Positions 47,690-58,845 of a stretch of DNA of 64,000 nt are shown here, one piece after another. The notes under the pieces were generated by a model. The model was not told where the DNA came from. It made no database searches and saw only the letters and a list, made by a program, of their open reading frames with translations. The position numbers and the translations under genes are program-made. This DNA is from Gnetum montanum (taxonomy: Eukaryota > Streptophyta > Gnetopsida > Gnetales > Gnetaceae). The stretch is taken from positions 198,751-262,750 of the forward strand of contig MNCI01004126.1 in the NCBI GenBank assembly GCA_015680685.1, given 5' to 3'. Within the stretch, counting starts at the first letter, position 1, and each line of letters starts with the position of its first letter.

Positions 47690-48200
47690 CATTTTAGCTC
47701 TTAAGTTGTTTTGTTTTTTTTTTTTTGGTTTTTCGGCTCAGATTTACACTGGAACTTTAACTTGAAGATCGTGGAATGAACAGAGACAGTTGATTGTATG
47801 TAATAACTATATAAATATTTTTTGTTGATTTTGGGTTTATCATGAGATGGAAATGTAAAAATATTTTGGTTTGTTTTCTGTTTTAAGTGCATTACTGAAA
47901 TGTGATTATAAAAGTAAAGCGAAAGGCATGTGCTAGTTTATGGCCATTTCGGGCCCCATGCGTAGTTTATGGCCATTTCGGGCCCGTTGTGTAATCGGGA
48001 AATGTTTTGGAGGACGTGGATAAATTTCTCGGTTGACCGATCATTGTTGATCGTGGCTAGTTTTATGTCATTGCAGACATGATAGTTTAATGTCATTTCG
48101 GACTTGGAGTAGCATTTAATTGTTTTCCTATTTTATCGTAGTTTAGTGTCGTTTCGGACTTGTTATAGTTTAACGTCATTTCGGACTAGGAGTAGCAGTA
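47690..48200. other. 3' end of the antisense gene and spacer with AGTTTAATGTC repeats
   Basis: A T-rich stretch and AT-rich 3' UTR (47690-47920) are followed by copies of 'tagtttatggccatttcgggccc' (two) and 'tagttta.tgtc.tttcggact' (four or five) at 47930-48195. The latter share their core with the arrays at 38690 and 42780. The protease frame of the opposite strand ends at 48201. Confidence 0.65.
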
Positions 48201-50243
48201 TCATTTCAGTAATTTTTTGATTTTTTTCATTTTAATGTTAGACGATGTTTCAATAGGTATGATCCGGTATTCAGCGTCCCCTTCGCTGATTACGTTAAAC
48301 GGTAAGTCGGCCCATGGGACTTCTGATGGAATGTCTTTTGTGTTAGCGTTTTCAGATATTTCAGTGTTCGTAGAGAGCTCTATATTAGCTTCTACTTGAG
48401 GAGGTATAGGCGTTTCTATTTGAGGAGGATTTTGTTGCATGTCAGAAGATTTACTGCTTACCGATGGTTGCGGATTCTCGTTATTTTGGCTAGGTTTTTC
48501 GAGTTCGACTTCCGAGCCTTGGTCCATGTCCATATGCGATGAGATAGTAGGAGTAGCTGCTTCACCATGTATGACAATTTCTCCGCCTTCATAAGGGAGG
48601 TGAATTTCTTGATGTATAGGCGAGGAGACAGCTCTCAATTGGGCTAACCAGGGTCTTCCCAGTATTAGGTTGAACCCCGGCATCTTATCTACTACTAGGA
48701 AATCGGCAGATGTTGGGAATTGATCTCCCGCTATGAAGTTTAAGGTTATTGTACCTTTCACCATTACGCGTGACCCACTGAATGACCTTAAACATGTAGT
48801 CGTGGTTGGTTTAAATAGTTCAGTAAGTCCTAGTTGTTCAATGATGTGGTACGACACAACGTTTGTCGCAGCTCCATCATCTACATGGACCCTGTGGATT
48901 TTAAACTGATTTATACAGATTTTTATAAACATGGGGGCTATTGTTATCTCCCCTGTTTTCTTATCCACCTTGATGTTATCATCATGAAAACTTAGAGGCT
49001 TAGGAGTAGTCCCACGAGGTGAGAACATCACCGCATGGATGGAAGGTTCGTTCGGGGGTAAGTCCTCGCTTACCGGGATTGACGTTAACATGCGTACTAG
49101 AGCTTCGCGATGCGTTTGAGATGTTAGGACTAAATCATACAAGCTCAATGAAGTGTTCTTTTTTTTTAATGCTTGAGTGACTTGTGTCAAGGCGGCTACA
49201 AAGTTTTCACTGTTTGGGGTGTTTCTATCGGTGCTGACTGGGTCCATCGGACCTAACAGTTTTATCTCTCGTTTTGTTGGCTTTTCAGTTTTCGGAGCTA
49301 TCGCTTTAGATGATTCGTGTCTTTTCGACAACTCACCTTCATTGCCTATGCCTGGTTGATCGTTAGATGATGACATGGGTACAGAGTTTAGGGGAGTGGG
49401 CTTAGGTGCCCCCAGAGCTATCCGTTGGCGCTCTTTCTCCAAACGTTCTCGCGTAAGCCTATCTGCCAGGCGTTCTCGTGTGTCACGCGGAGGTGGAGTT
49501 GACCTCGGAGTCTGGGATTGCCCAGGGACCTTTACGACGTATGGAGTTGGACGGGGCTGTGCGTACGATTGGGCAGGAGTTTGCGCAGGTAGCTTGATGA
49601 CGTACGGGGTTGGTCTTGGCGGAGGCTGGGCCTCTGTCATTGCAACGGCAGGTGGTACTTGAACTACGAAAGGGGTAGGCCGAGCATGAGGGGTTGGGGT
49701 ACCTGCGGGGTTAGCCGGAGGGATACGCACTACGTATGGTTGTTGGCGTGTCCTGACGTCAGAGGTGGGTATGGTGGAGGGCACTCGGATTACGAATGGC
49801 CGTTGCGGGTTGTGAGGTGATTGAGGCGCAGAGTTAGCGGGAGGGATTTGAACCACGAATGGTTTGTTAGATGTTTCTTGTTTGTTTTCGGGATGGATGG
49901 TGTTGATGCGGGGTGTGCTGGAGTCATCATCACAATAGATTGAGGTAATTACGTACGGTGTCTCTTTAGCGTTCAAGGGGTCTTTGTACACCCCCATGGT
50001 CTGGTTTTGCGGTTGGACGGGGTTAGCCTCGTCGAAGGTGATCTTGCCATCATCAATCATCTTTTGGATGTCCTGCTTCAGGGTGAAGCAGTAATCTATT
50101 CCATGCCCATTGCGTTGGTGATAGTCGCAGAAGCGATCTATCCTGAATCCTTTGGGCACGGGCGGCTCATCCGGCATTGCCAGGCTTGGGTTCTGTATGA
50201 GTTGACAGAACCGGTCATGTCTTTGGATAGCTGCTGGGGACAA
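48201..50243 (-). pseudogene. pro: Nucleocapsid and aspartic protease of T1
   Basis: 680 codons are open on the minus strand. Near the start is a zinc-finger-like CDYHQRNGHGIDYC, typical of Tat gag ends, followed by FTLKQDIQKMIDDGKI. A long Pro/Thr/Arg-rich region follows, with repeats of the PFVVQ(I/V)P or PYVVRIP type (about eight). The protease is near residues 450-560: VHVDDGAATNVV, then FLVVDKMPGFNLILGRPWL. DDG in place of DTG is common in Tat proteases. The frame stops at TGA 48201-48203. Upstream, a TAA and the N at 50271 separate it from gag. Confidence 0.85.
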
Positions 50244-50257
50244 TTATTTGTATTGCA

Positions 50258-52159
50258 TCAATCCAGCCTTNTATAGTAGTTAGTGGGGGGAACGGGTGGT
50301 TTGTATTGATGTGTGGTGTTTGTTTGCTGTGCCCCTGCTATTGTTGCTACAGTCGCCTTGGTCTTTTCTTTGTCTTTCTTAGTGTGTTGGTTCCTGAAGG
50401 CTAGGTACGCACGGTCATTGCTGTTTTGAGCAGCTTCCTCTATGTTTTTGATTTGTTCAAATGCTTGATTCAGATCACGCGCATTGAGGTAATACAGTTT
50501 TGACTTGAAGAAGTCATTAACAGCCCCTTTCAGTATCGTGAGCAGATAGGTTTGAGAGATTTGTTCATGCAACTTGTTGAGAGCTGCGCTCCACCTCTGA
50601 ATGAACTTCTGCACCAGTTCGAGCGGCGCTTGCTTGATCTGCATGAGGCTGTCCAGTGTTGCTTCGGGTTTCAAGTTATACTTGAACCTGGTCACAAACT
50701 GGCGTAGAATATCGTCTAGGGAAAGGATGGAATTCCTGGGCAAGGCCCGATACCAGTCGAGTGCCCTTCCCGCGAGGGACATGGGGAATACTTGTAGTAT
50801 AGAGTGGGGCCATGCCTGAAGGAGTGCGCACTCTAATCTAAACATGATGAGGTGGGCGTTGGGGTCTGTCTCCCCGTTATACTTAGTCAGTGTTGGGAGG
50901 GGGACACCCTTAGGCAAAGTCAATGGCTGGACAGAGGAGCTGATAGGGTCATCATTGTAGAAATCTACTACTCTCAGCTCTCCATCAGCGACGGTTTTGA
51001 GGCGTTTTACCTCATCTGTCAATTCTTGCATCAATTTTTTAGCGTCTGCCCAATCTTGGGTGCTCGGTGAAGCTACAGGCTGGGGGTGTGGGGCTGCATA
51101 CCAGCTAGATTGCTGGGTCGCGGGTTGGAAAGCCAAAGGCTGGGTGATCGGCGGTTGTGCCTGTGGGTAGTTAACGGTGGGCGATGCTAAGGTTGAGATG
51201 TTAAGAGGAAAATATTATGGTTGCTGTTGTTGCTGTAGCTGAGGCCGTGCTTGAGGAGCAGTGATCGGGGGGATCGCGTGGGGCGAGACGTGGTGGTGAG
51301 GAATTTGATACGATGGCACCCCCCTTGCTGGCCATTGTCCCGCTACGTTGTATGCGGGGACTCCTTGTTGGGTTGGCGCTGCTTGGGGAGCTGTATGTGT
51401 CTGGATATGGGGTATGAAGTAAGCTAATGTAGACGCGGGGATCACATGCGGCATCCCGATCACGTGAGGTGGGAACGTTGGTCCCATGCCATCATGAGGA
51501 GGCGGTGCTTATGAAGATGCGCCTGCAGCTGCATTATGGGCAACTATTAGAGGGAAGGTGTGAGGTTGAGGATCGCTTAGGAGCGGAATATGCACGAGTG
51601 CTGGTGTTTCCGGTGGTGGCATCTGAACTTGGGTGAGTCTAGTGTGTTGTACGGACAGGGCCTCCCCCGTCCCAGGATGGAAGATGAGGTTCATCTGTGC
51701 TTAGGGGCTCAAGGTGTGGTATGAGTCTCCCTGCTCAGATTGGGCAGTGAACTCGTCTTCTTCCTCCGGCTGAGGCCCTAGCGCAGGTTGGTCCAATGAC
51801 TGGCTCCTGTGTAGAAGGAGCTGAGTAAAGAGCTCCGAGAATTGTTCTGGAACCAGGATTACGTCATATGGGGAAGGGATGAACTTGTGTCCCCCCATGT
51901 AAAAGAGTTCGAATTGTCTCTTTACTTCGATCTCAGCCCGATCCACCGCCAGGCCAGCTTGTATCTTAATGCAGATGAAGTTATACTCATCTTGGGTTAT
52001 AACGTTGGCGGCCGGATCTCTCCCTTGTAACCTCAAAGATCGACGGGGCCCCGTTGTGGATTGCCCTCCCAAATGTGGTGTGATAGACTGCTGGGCAGCC
52101 ATGGTGTCTGAGGTGTCAATGTCCTGGGTAGTGGCAGCAGTGGTGTTTGCGGGATTCAT
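50258..52159 (-). pseudogene. gag: gag of T1 with long N-terminal extension
   Basis: First ATG at 52159 (MNPANTTA...). One frame (all pieces agree) runs to 50258, interrupted by TAA at 51698-51700, about 51510 and about 51213. The N-terminal 160 residues (RRSLRLQGRDP; QFELFYMGGHKFIPSPYDV) and a Pro/Gln/His-rich linker have no match I recognise. The retroviral-type capsid domain follows from about 50900: LPTLTKYNGETDPNAHLIMF, AWPHSILQVFPMSLAGRALDWY, RQFVTRFKYNL. The protein packages the RNA. The frame meets the N at 50271 and continues as 50243-48201. Confidence 0.85.
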
Positions 52160-52194
52160 AATGATAGATTGCGTATGCAAAATGGTTTGAGTGG

Positions 52195-52380
52195 CCGGCG
52201 TAGACGAATCTGCAGCGTAACTGTGCAGCGTAGACGCTGGCGTAAGTTAGCGGCGTAGACGCTGGCGTAAGTTAGCAACGTAAACGCTAGGGCACGTGTG
52301 CAGTGTAGACGCTGGAAGGTTGACAGCGTAGACGCTGAGAGTCGGGGGTTAAAATAGGGCAGCGAAAACGCTGATGGGCA
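52195..52380. repeat. AGCGTAGACGCTGG repeats in the T1 leader
   Basis: Five to seven copies of 'agcgtagacgctgg' lie between the PBS and gag. They are a variant of the LTR palindrome with G instead of T at the centre. Confidence 0.8.
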
Positions 52381-52422
52381 TAGATGCTGAGAAGCGCACA
52401 GTCAATTTGTTTAAGCGTTCAT

Positions 52423-52440
52423 GCCCTCCTTCTAGCGCCA
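52423..52440 (-). other. Candidate primer binding site of T1
   Basis: On the minus strand, TGGCGCTAGAAGGAGGG begins five bases after the LTR end. The position and leading TGG fit a PBS (complement of a tRNA CCA end). I cannot assign the tRNA with certainty. It is not the tRNA-Asp type of the Athila-like elements. Confidence 0.55.
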
Positions 52441-52445
52441 ATTTC

Positions 52446-53539
52446 TGTACTGCTCGAAATCGTCGGTCCCCGGCTGGAAGGAAAAACAGAGACCGCGGGA
52501 TCGCGGGACGAGCACAGACGACCCTACCTTCGCCTGAGGACATGCTGGAATGCACGAAGGTAGGGTACCTTGGGTGGTCCGCACGCGGATCAGACAAGGA
52601 TTTCCCCAAGCACCACCGAAGTGTTATACGCTGGGTTAAGCGTAAACTGTGAAATAGGCGTAAAATGAGCGATCAGTGAAAACTGGGCGTAAACAAAGTG
52701 TGGATAGCGTAACAGCGTAAACGAGGCGTATACAGCGTAAACAGTGTGAACAGGGCGTAGGCAGCATAAACAGAGCGTAAAGCATAGAGAGGGTTTAAAC
52801 AGGGCGTAAAGCGTAAACAGCGCAAACAGAGCATAGACAGCGTAAAGCGTAAACAGGGCTTGGACAGCGTAAAGTGTAAGTGCAGCGTAAACAAGTTTAA
52901 ACAGCGTAGACAAATGTAAACAGCGTAAACAATGTGAGCGTAAACAAAAAGTAAACTGTAACAATGACGCTGTAAGAACACAATTTTTGAGGTACCGGTC
53001 TTAACGTAGTTGTGCCTGTACACAAGGCAGACGTAAAGCCCCGGTGGGTGCAGGGAGGCGGCTGGTTCGCATGGTAGGTGGAGCATAGAGACTGTGCTCA
53101 ACGTACAGGACTTCCAACGTGTGAGGGTTTCAAGCTCTGGTTTTACAGCATAATTGCTCTGGGTCTGCTTTGGTAAATTTTTGCCGACCTTAAAAATGCG
53201 GAAAACTGGGCTTTTTATAGGGGAAGGGTTGCCGGGAAAATCGGGTTGGAAGACACGTGGCGTGTCGAACTGGGGCGTACAATTTAGAATCATGGTATAC
53301 GCTGGGCGTATATGCTACATCGGCCAGCGTATACGCTGGGCGTATACGCTGGACTTGCTGGGCGTATGAACTTGGACGGACGCTGGGCGTATACGCTGGG
53401 GTGTATACGCTGATGGATGCTGGCGTATACGCTGGGGCGTATACGCTAATGGATGCTGGCGGCCGACTTGCTTCAATTCTTGCTCCTGTTGCACCTGCTG
53501 AGCGTACATGTGAGGCGTGTATGCTGGGTGTCTGGCGTA
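52446..53539 (-). repeat. 5' LTR of T1, truncated (1094 bp)
   Basis: Begins TGTACTGCTCGAAATCG (plus strand), colinear with 36371-37480. It stops inside the palindrome array at 53539, where integrase sequence of C takes over. About 200 bases of the outer (U3 start) end are missing, so no target duplication remains. Confidence 0.9.
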
Positions 53540-53540
53540 C

Positions 53541-54330
53541 AACCATCACCAATTGTACATCATCCACTACTATTAGATTTGTAAAACAAAATGTTGTAAA
53601 TAGGTTTGGGATGCCACGTGCACTAATTTCTAACAATGGAACTCACTTTATAGGTGCCACCTTTTGAAAAATTATGTAATGCTTGGGGGTTGAACACAAA
53701 TTAATAACACCTTATCATCCCTAAGCCAACTATCAAGTAGAGGTAAATAACTAGTAGATTACAAAGATCCTAACAAGGACCATAAGCAAATATAGGAGAG
53801 ATTGAAGCATAAAACTTAACAAAACCCTTTGGGCCTACTACTCAACATGGAAACTCCCTATTGACTACTCTTCCTATGAGGTAGTATATGGAAAACTTCC
53901 AATGCTCCTGATTCAATCTAAGCGTTATACATTCTTAACAACCTATGATCTGGACCTTGACCTAAGTTTAACATAAATAGAAACATTGATCGACTTGAAT
54001 GTGCTAGATGAAAACTTATTAGTGATCATTCTTTCACAAGGCATTCAACAAGAAATGTCATGACCTTAGAATACGGAAAGTAAAACTTCAACTAAGAGAT
54101 AAGGTTTTCCATTAGAATTCAACACATGTACCCTAGAAAACAAAGTTCTAGATGTTGTGGGATGGACCTTATATAATTAATCAAACCTCTTCCTCTAGGG
54201 TCATGTTAATCTACAAACCTAAGAGCCCACATAGAAAGTAGAAAGTAGTTGGTTAACATCCAACAAGTAAAACCTTTCCATGAACCTAAGCAAGTTGGTG
54301 CAACAACTACCTTAACAGATGGAAAACCAC
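53541..54330 (+). pseudogene. int: Integrase end of element C
   Basis: CTSSTTIRFVKQNVVNRFG, then ISNNGTHFIGATF, then decayed NGQA region and TLWAYYST, SYEVVYGKLPMLLIQ, colinear with B from about 21105. The second catalytic Asp position is Asn, as in B; the Glu position appears kept (QVEVNN). The reading frame 53257-53667, which starts in the T1 LTR and runs into this, is a chance fusion. Confidence 0.75.
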
Positions 54331-55935
54331 GTTCAATTTTTTGAATGTCCTCTTTTTAACTCAATCATGGGGGAGATGGCCAACTGTGGTAACCACAAAA
54401 ATGGCTCCTCAGTTTTTCAATTTTTGTTTTACACATTTTTGTTTTATAGTTTGTTGATTTTTACCTTTTTCTTTGTTTTTTTTTTCATTCTATTGGTTTT
54501 CTTAATTTTTTGTTTTCCAACATTGTTAGTATGTTTTACCTTTCTTTAATATTTTATACTTTCTTATATATTCTATATTTTAATTTATTTTTTGCATGTG
54601 ACTTTTCATTATTTTTGCTAATAAAAGTGCTCTATGATCCCAAGACACAGTGCCACTATTGCTATTTACTAATGATGGTTTGTGCTTAATGTTGTGATTG
54701 TCAATGTCTAGTCTCTATTTTTGAATTCTGATGTTTGATGACTATGATATGGTTTGTTTTTCATGGAATAGGCCATGAGTCCACATCATCCACCCATCCA
54801 CAAACTCTATGGTTTTCCTTTTTTTGGAAGTTTGAGGCCTCTTTTATTAAAGAAACTTTTAATAAATTGGTAACCTTGGTAGTTTCTGGAATTGGGAAGG
54901 ATTCAAAGTTTTGTACAAGGTGTGACTTCAAGGGGACATAATACTCTTTGTACTCTTCTACTTACTTGGTTGCTTGAGTGTGTTCATGGACTTCCTATCA
55001 TTCTATGTTGTCCAATAATAGGAAGTCAAATAAAGTTTTTGCATGGTGTGGTTCCCATCCAAAAATAAATACAAAAAGCATTAAGAAAAAGAAGAGAAAA
55101 AAAGAAAAAAAAACATGATGGGAATTCAAAGCACATCCCTTAGATAAATAAATGGGCTACAAGCATTGGTTATGGGACTAGAAACACATGTTACTCATGC
55201 CTGAAGATCCCCTCTAACTAAGGTTCTCTTTCACTTTTTGTTTTCTTCCCCTCTACTTATGGAATGATGGTTGTTTTGTGGGTGTGATTTTGTATCTCGA
55301 GGGGGTGGATCAATCTTGGAGTGGTGATGCAAAGTTATTGAAAGAGGTTGGTTTTGGTTTGGACTAAAGATGAATCTTCTCAGTTCATTTTCAACACAAA
55401 TTCTACAAGGGACTTCTTATGACCTCAATTCGAGCTTCCACACCACCTTCTTAGCCATCCATCTATGCTGCCATCACTCACCTCATTGTCAGTTTCTATG
55501 TTATGCTTAATGTCTTGGTTTGATATGTTGAAATTCTTGGATAGATTCTTCTGGGTTGGTCCTTAACTTTTTATGATCATTAAATTGATTATGGGGTCCA
55601 TGGACTCCTTAGATGAGGTTATGCAAAAGAAAAAAGGGCATGTTCATATTATGGGGAGGACCCACTTGCATATATCTTGGTTTGGATAGTTAAGTCCCTT
55701 ACCTTAGACATTACTAGAATTCTATCTTTTGCATATTCCATTGTGCATCCTACTCTATGCTCCTTAATCTCTCATTAAATTCATTCTCCAAATCATTTTC
55801 TTAGTTTTCTAAATTTGCTACTATTCTACTATTCTCATCATGTTCATGGCTTTTTGGGCTTTCATTTGACTCCAATTTCTCTCAAAAACTCCTTGTATTT
55901 TATAACTTTGACCAAAGTCAATGGTGGTTAACAAC
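54331..55935 (+). other. Non-coding tail of C
   Basis: T-rich run and colinear match to the tail of B (21960-23480), for example 'cttcaagggg.cataatactctttgtactcttctacttac' near 54925. The short open frames here are not shared in frame with B. Confidence 0.6.
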
Positions 55936-55938
55936 TAT

Positions 55939-55982
55939 GTTGACTAGGCCTAGTCAACGCAAGCCAAAAACTCTATATATAT
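55939..55982 (+). promoter_or_regulatory. Internal promoter of the C accessory gene with a 20-bp palindrome
   Basis: GTTGACTAGGCCTAGTCAAC (55939-55958) is a perfect 20-bp palindrome, about 15 bases before a TATATATATA box (near 55974-55983). The 3' LTR of C has the related GTTGATGAGGCCTTGTCAAC at 58880-58899. Confidence 0.6.
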
Positions 55983-56132
55983 ACCATAGCATACTTTGCA
56001 ATCTTTTTTTCATTTGCTTCATAACAAGAGGGTATTTTTTGCCATTTTTCAAAGCTCAAAACCTTTCGAAGCCCATAACTTTCCAACTATTTATCCAAAA
56101 CACTCCATTATTTGATCTTGCAGTTATTGGAG

Positions 56133-56435
56133 GTAAGCTCTTAATCATGGGGGTCGTAAACCTTAAGGTTTTTGATGAAATTTTTTGAAAATTTTTCTAA
56201 CTTCCCCAAAGGATTAATGAATATAATGATATGAAACCATTTTTGAGAGTTAACCCTTCAAACACCCTCTAGAATTACTTATTAACATTAAAACACGAAT
56301 AAAATAATGATTAAAATTGATTAAATCAACCATAATGACAGCTTAGCCAAGTGTAACTATCCCAAGGAGATAAGGTATCTCAATTATTTCATGTTACACA
56401 ATAATTGTGAACCCGTGGTCATTTTGTGATTATAG
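56133..56435 (+). other. 5' UTR intron of the C accessory gene
   Basis: GGAG/GTAAGC donor and TTATAG acceptor, with the ATG at 56436 as the first exonic bases. Same architecture as B (23716-24006). Confidence 0.55.
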
Positions 56436-58620
56436 ATGACACCAAGATCAAAATGACTGTAGGAGGAAAGACCCCCTCAACTAAGGGAGAAATGGTCCAA
56501 AACTAGAAGGGGCCAAGAAGAACATGCCTACGCCCTAATAGAGGAAACCCATGCAACATGACCTCTTCAAGAGGAGCCCAAAGTGGAATCTGTTTGACAA
56601 ATTCTTGAAGAAGAAGTTGCAAAAAAATAATCATAGTGTGGGGAGGCACCAGGATCCATACTAAGGATTGAAGTCACACTAACATAAACTTGTCTCAACA
56701 TCATCAAGTGCCATGATATCCAACACTTAGTTCTCTAGGAACTAAACTTCATGCCATTTTTAGAGCATGCTCTAAGAGAGGTGAAAATACAATTGCAAAC
56801 CACTTCCATGTGGCCAATCATCACTTCTAGTGGGGAGTGGTACATGGAAGAGACGTACCTCTTCTAGAACAAAAGAATGGTAGGCTTCATAGTGAAGATC
56901 AAGGAAATTCAAGTGTCCTACTTAGTTGAATCTATCACACAAGTTCTTAGGTTGCCTAATTCTAGGACACAACTGGTAGAGCTATCAATTCAAGTTAATC
57001 CTAAGGCCAAAAAGAAGTAGCTCCAATAGTGTTACGAGGTCAACTGTAAGGAGTTTAGTGCACTCACATTAGTAGAATGCATATACTTCAAGATAGCAGC
57101 CTATCATCTTAATTCAATGGTGAGGCCCAACAAGGTGATTGCCTTTTTCACCCAAGCATGAACTACTCTAAGTGGGAGATTTTCAATGAATCTTCCATAA
57201 TTGATCTATTTAGACATTAAAAAGTTCTTCAAATGGAAGATTTACGCACATTGAGGGGACATCTGTACGCATAGTCAATGGAAGATTGAGTGTAGCCCAG
57301 CACGAAAAGTTGCTGGACCAACTAGTGGGGACTAGGTAATCAATTCTAAATTTGTTTTGATTTTTCAAATAACATTATTATAACCTAGTCGAAGCTACTA
57401 TAAGCACAAAACTAATGCTTGGCCATAAAAGTTGCTAAACTGCATATCCATTTGTTGATCTTGTACTCCTCAGGCTAGCTATAATCAGAGATGAAGCTTT
57501 TTAGTAGCTTCAAGAATGATTAAAATAAGCTGAGGAGGAAACGGTAATGGCCATCTTTAACTAGTCCATAGTAGAAGCAAAAACCTACTCTATTCATAAA
57601 GGCTTGGTTTATATGGATCAAGAAAATGAATCATTGATCACAGAAAATCATCACTTGCATAATGTTGATACACAAAGACAAAAAATGTAGGAATTCACTC
57701 ATCAATAGTAGGAGCAGCTCACTAGGGTAAACAAAAAATTAAGAAAATTAGCTATGGAAAATTGTAATTTGTCTATGGAGGGAGTTTGAGCCTTACACCA
57801 GAAATATGCTATTAAGATTGCCACTTGGAAAAATAAGGCTCTCAAATTTAAAAGAGTCAAGAATCATTATAAAGATTACGTTGGCCTAAGGAAGGAAGTG
57901 AATGAGAAGCATATTCAAATGGCTAAGGAAAAGTAAATGAGGCCCTCCAACAACTCCAAAAAGGAAGAGAGGTGTGGTAGCCCATCATTGATGAAATAGA
58001 TGCCTATAATAGAGCAAAGATCTACCTGAAGGAGTTACAAATTGAAGAAATGATAGAGTATATGCAATTGGCTAATGTCTACTATGCAAACCTGGTGATG
58101 TTGATTGCTATACAACCATGGTTAGAACTTGAAAAGTAAGTTTCTAGTTCATATTTATTGTACAAGGATGAGTTTAACCACCATAAGGAGACTAAATGAA
58201 AGCTTGAGATGGCAAACATTGAACTCAAAGTTCTTAGGGCATGATTCACTAATCAATGATCAACTACCAAGAACTTGGCCAAGAGAATGAATAATTAACA
58301 AGAGCTGAAAGATGTAGTTAGAGAATTTGATATTGAGTGCAAACAATTCACTGCTTGGTTCATCAATGCTAAGGAGCTATTCTTAGCAATTTCACGTCCT
58401 TGGGATGTGCCCATTCTAGCCCACATTAGCAAAGTTGCATGCACCATGCATGATCCCAAGAGTAAGAAGGAGAAAATGAAAGTATTGTTGGATGCTTCTC
58501 GCCTCTCACCAAAAGTTATAGTAGTTGCAAGATAGCCATAGCTACCTTAGTTATCGCATGTGCCTAAAGCTAATGAAGGTCCTTCAGATCCTTAGGAACC
58601 TCCATCACCTGGGATTATTT
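56436..58620 (+). pseudogene. Decayed accessory gene of C
   Basis: ATG at 56436 (MTPRSK). Colinear with B: 'MPFLEHALREV' near 56750, 'GEWYMEETYLF' near 56830, 'LTLVECIYFKIAAYHLNSMVRPNKV' near 57065, then a deletion that removes the PFPCLIRKL segment (near 57235-57255). The coiled-coil half lasts to 58620. The most degraded of the three sense copies. Confidence 0.55.
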
Positions 58621-58845
58621 GATTTTCCTAACTGAATTCACACCATTATAGGAAGTACTGTCTAATTTTGCAAAGTCATGTCATGGTGTTCAGTTTTATG
58701 TCATGAACACCACAATTTTTTATAATGTGTTGATTCATACACTTAGGTACTTAGTTTTGTAAAGTTAATTTGTTGAGTCTAGAGTCAATCAATAATCTCA
58801 TGCCTTCCCAATTTTGTAAAAAAGCTCAATAACAAGTTTTCATTT

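Larger units (their letters stand above)
36371..53539 (-). mobile_element. Tat-lineage Ty3/gypsy element T1 with an antisense accessory gene
   Basis: Minus-strand order: 5' LTR (53539-52446, truncated at its outer end), PBS, gag with a long N-terminal extension, protease, a 5.4-kb block holding an eight-exon gene on the opposite strand, RT, RNase H, archaeal-type RNase H, integrase, 3' UTR, polypurine tract, 3' LTR (37680-36371). Two RNase H domains in tandem are a hallmark of the Tat lineage. It is GC-richer and far better preserved than its host element C. LTRs differ by about 18 transitions in the first roughly 240 aligned bases (counted by eye). Three single N bases lie inside it. Tat elements such as Grande and Retand are known for extra ORFs, usually between pol and the 3' LTR; here the gene is between protease and RT. 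Confidence 0.85.
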
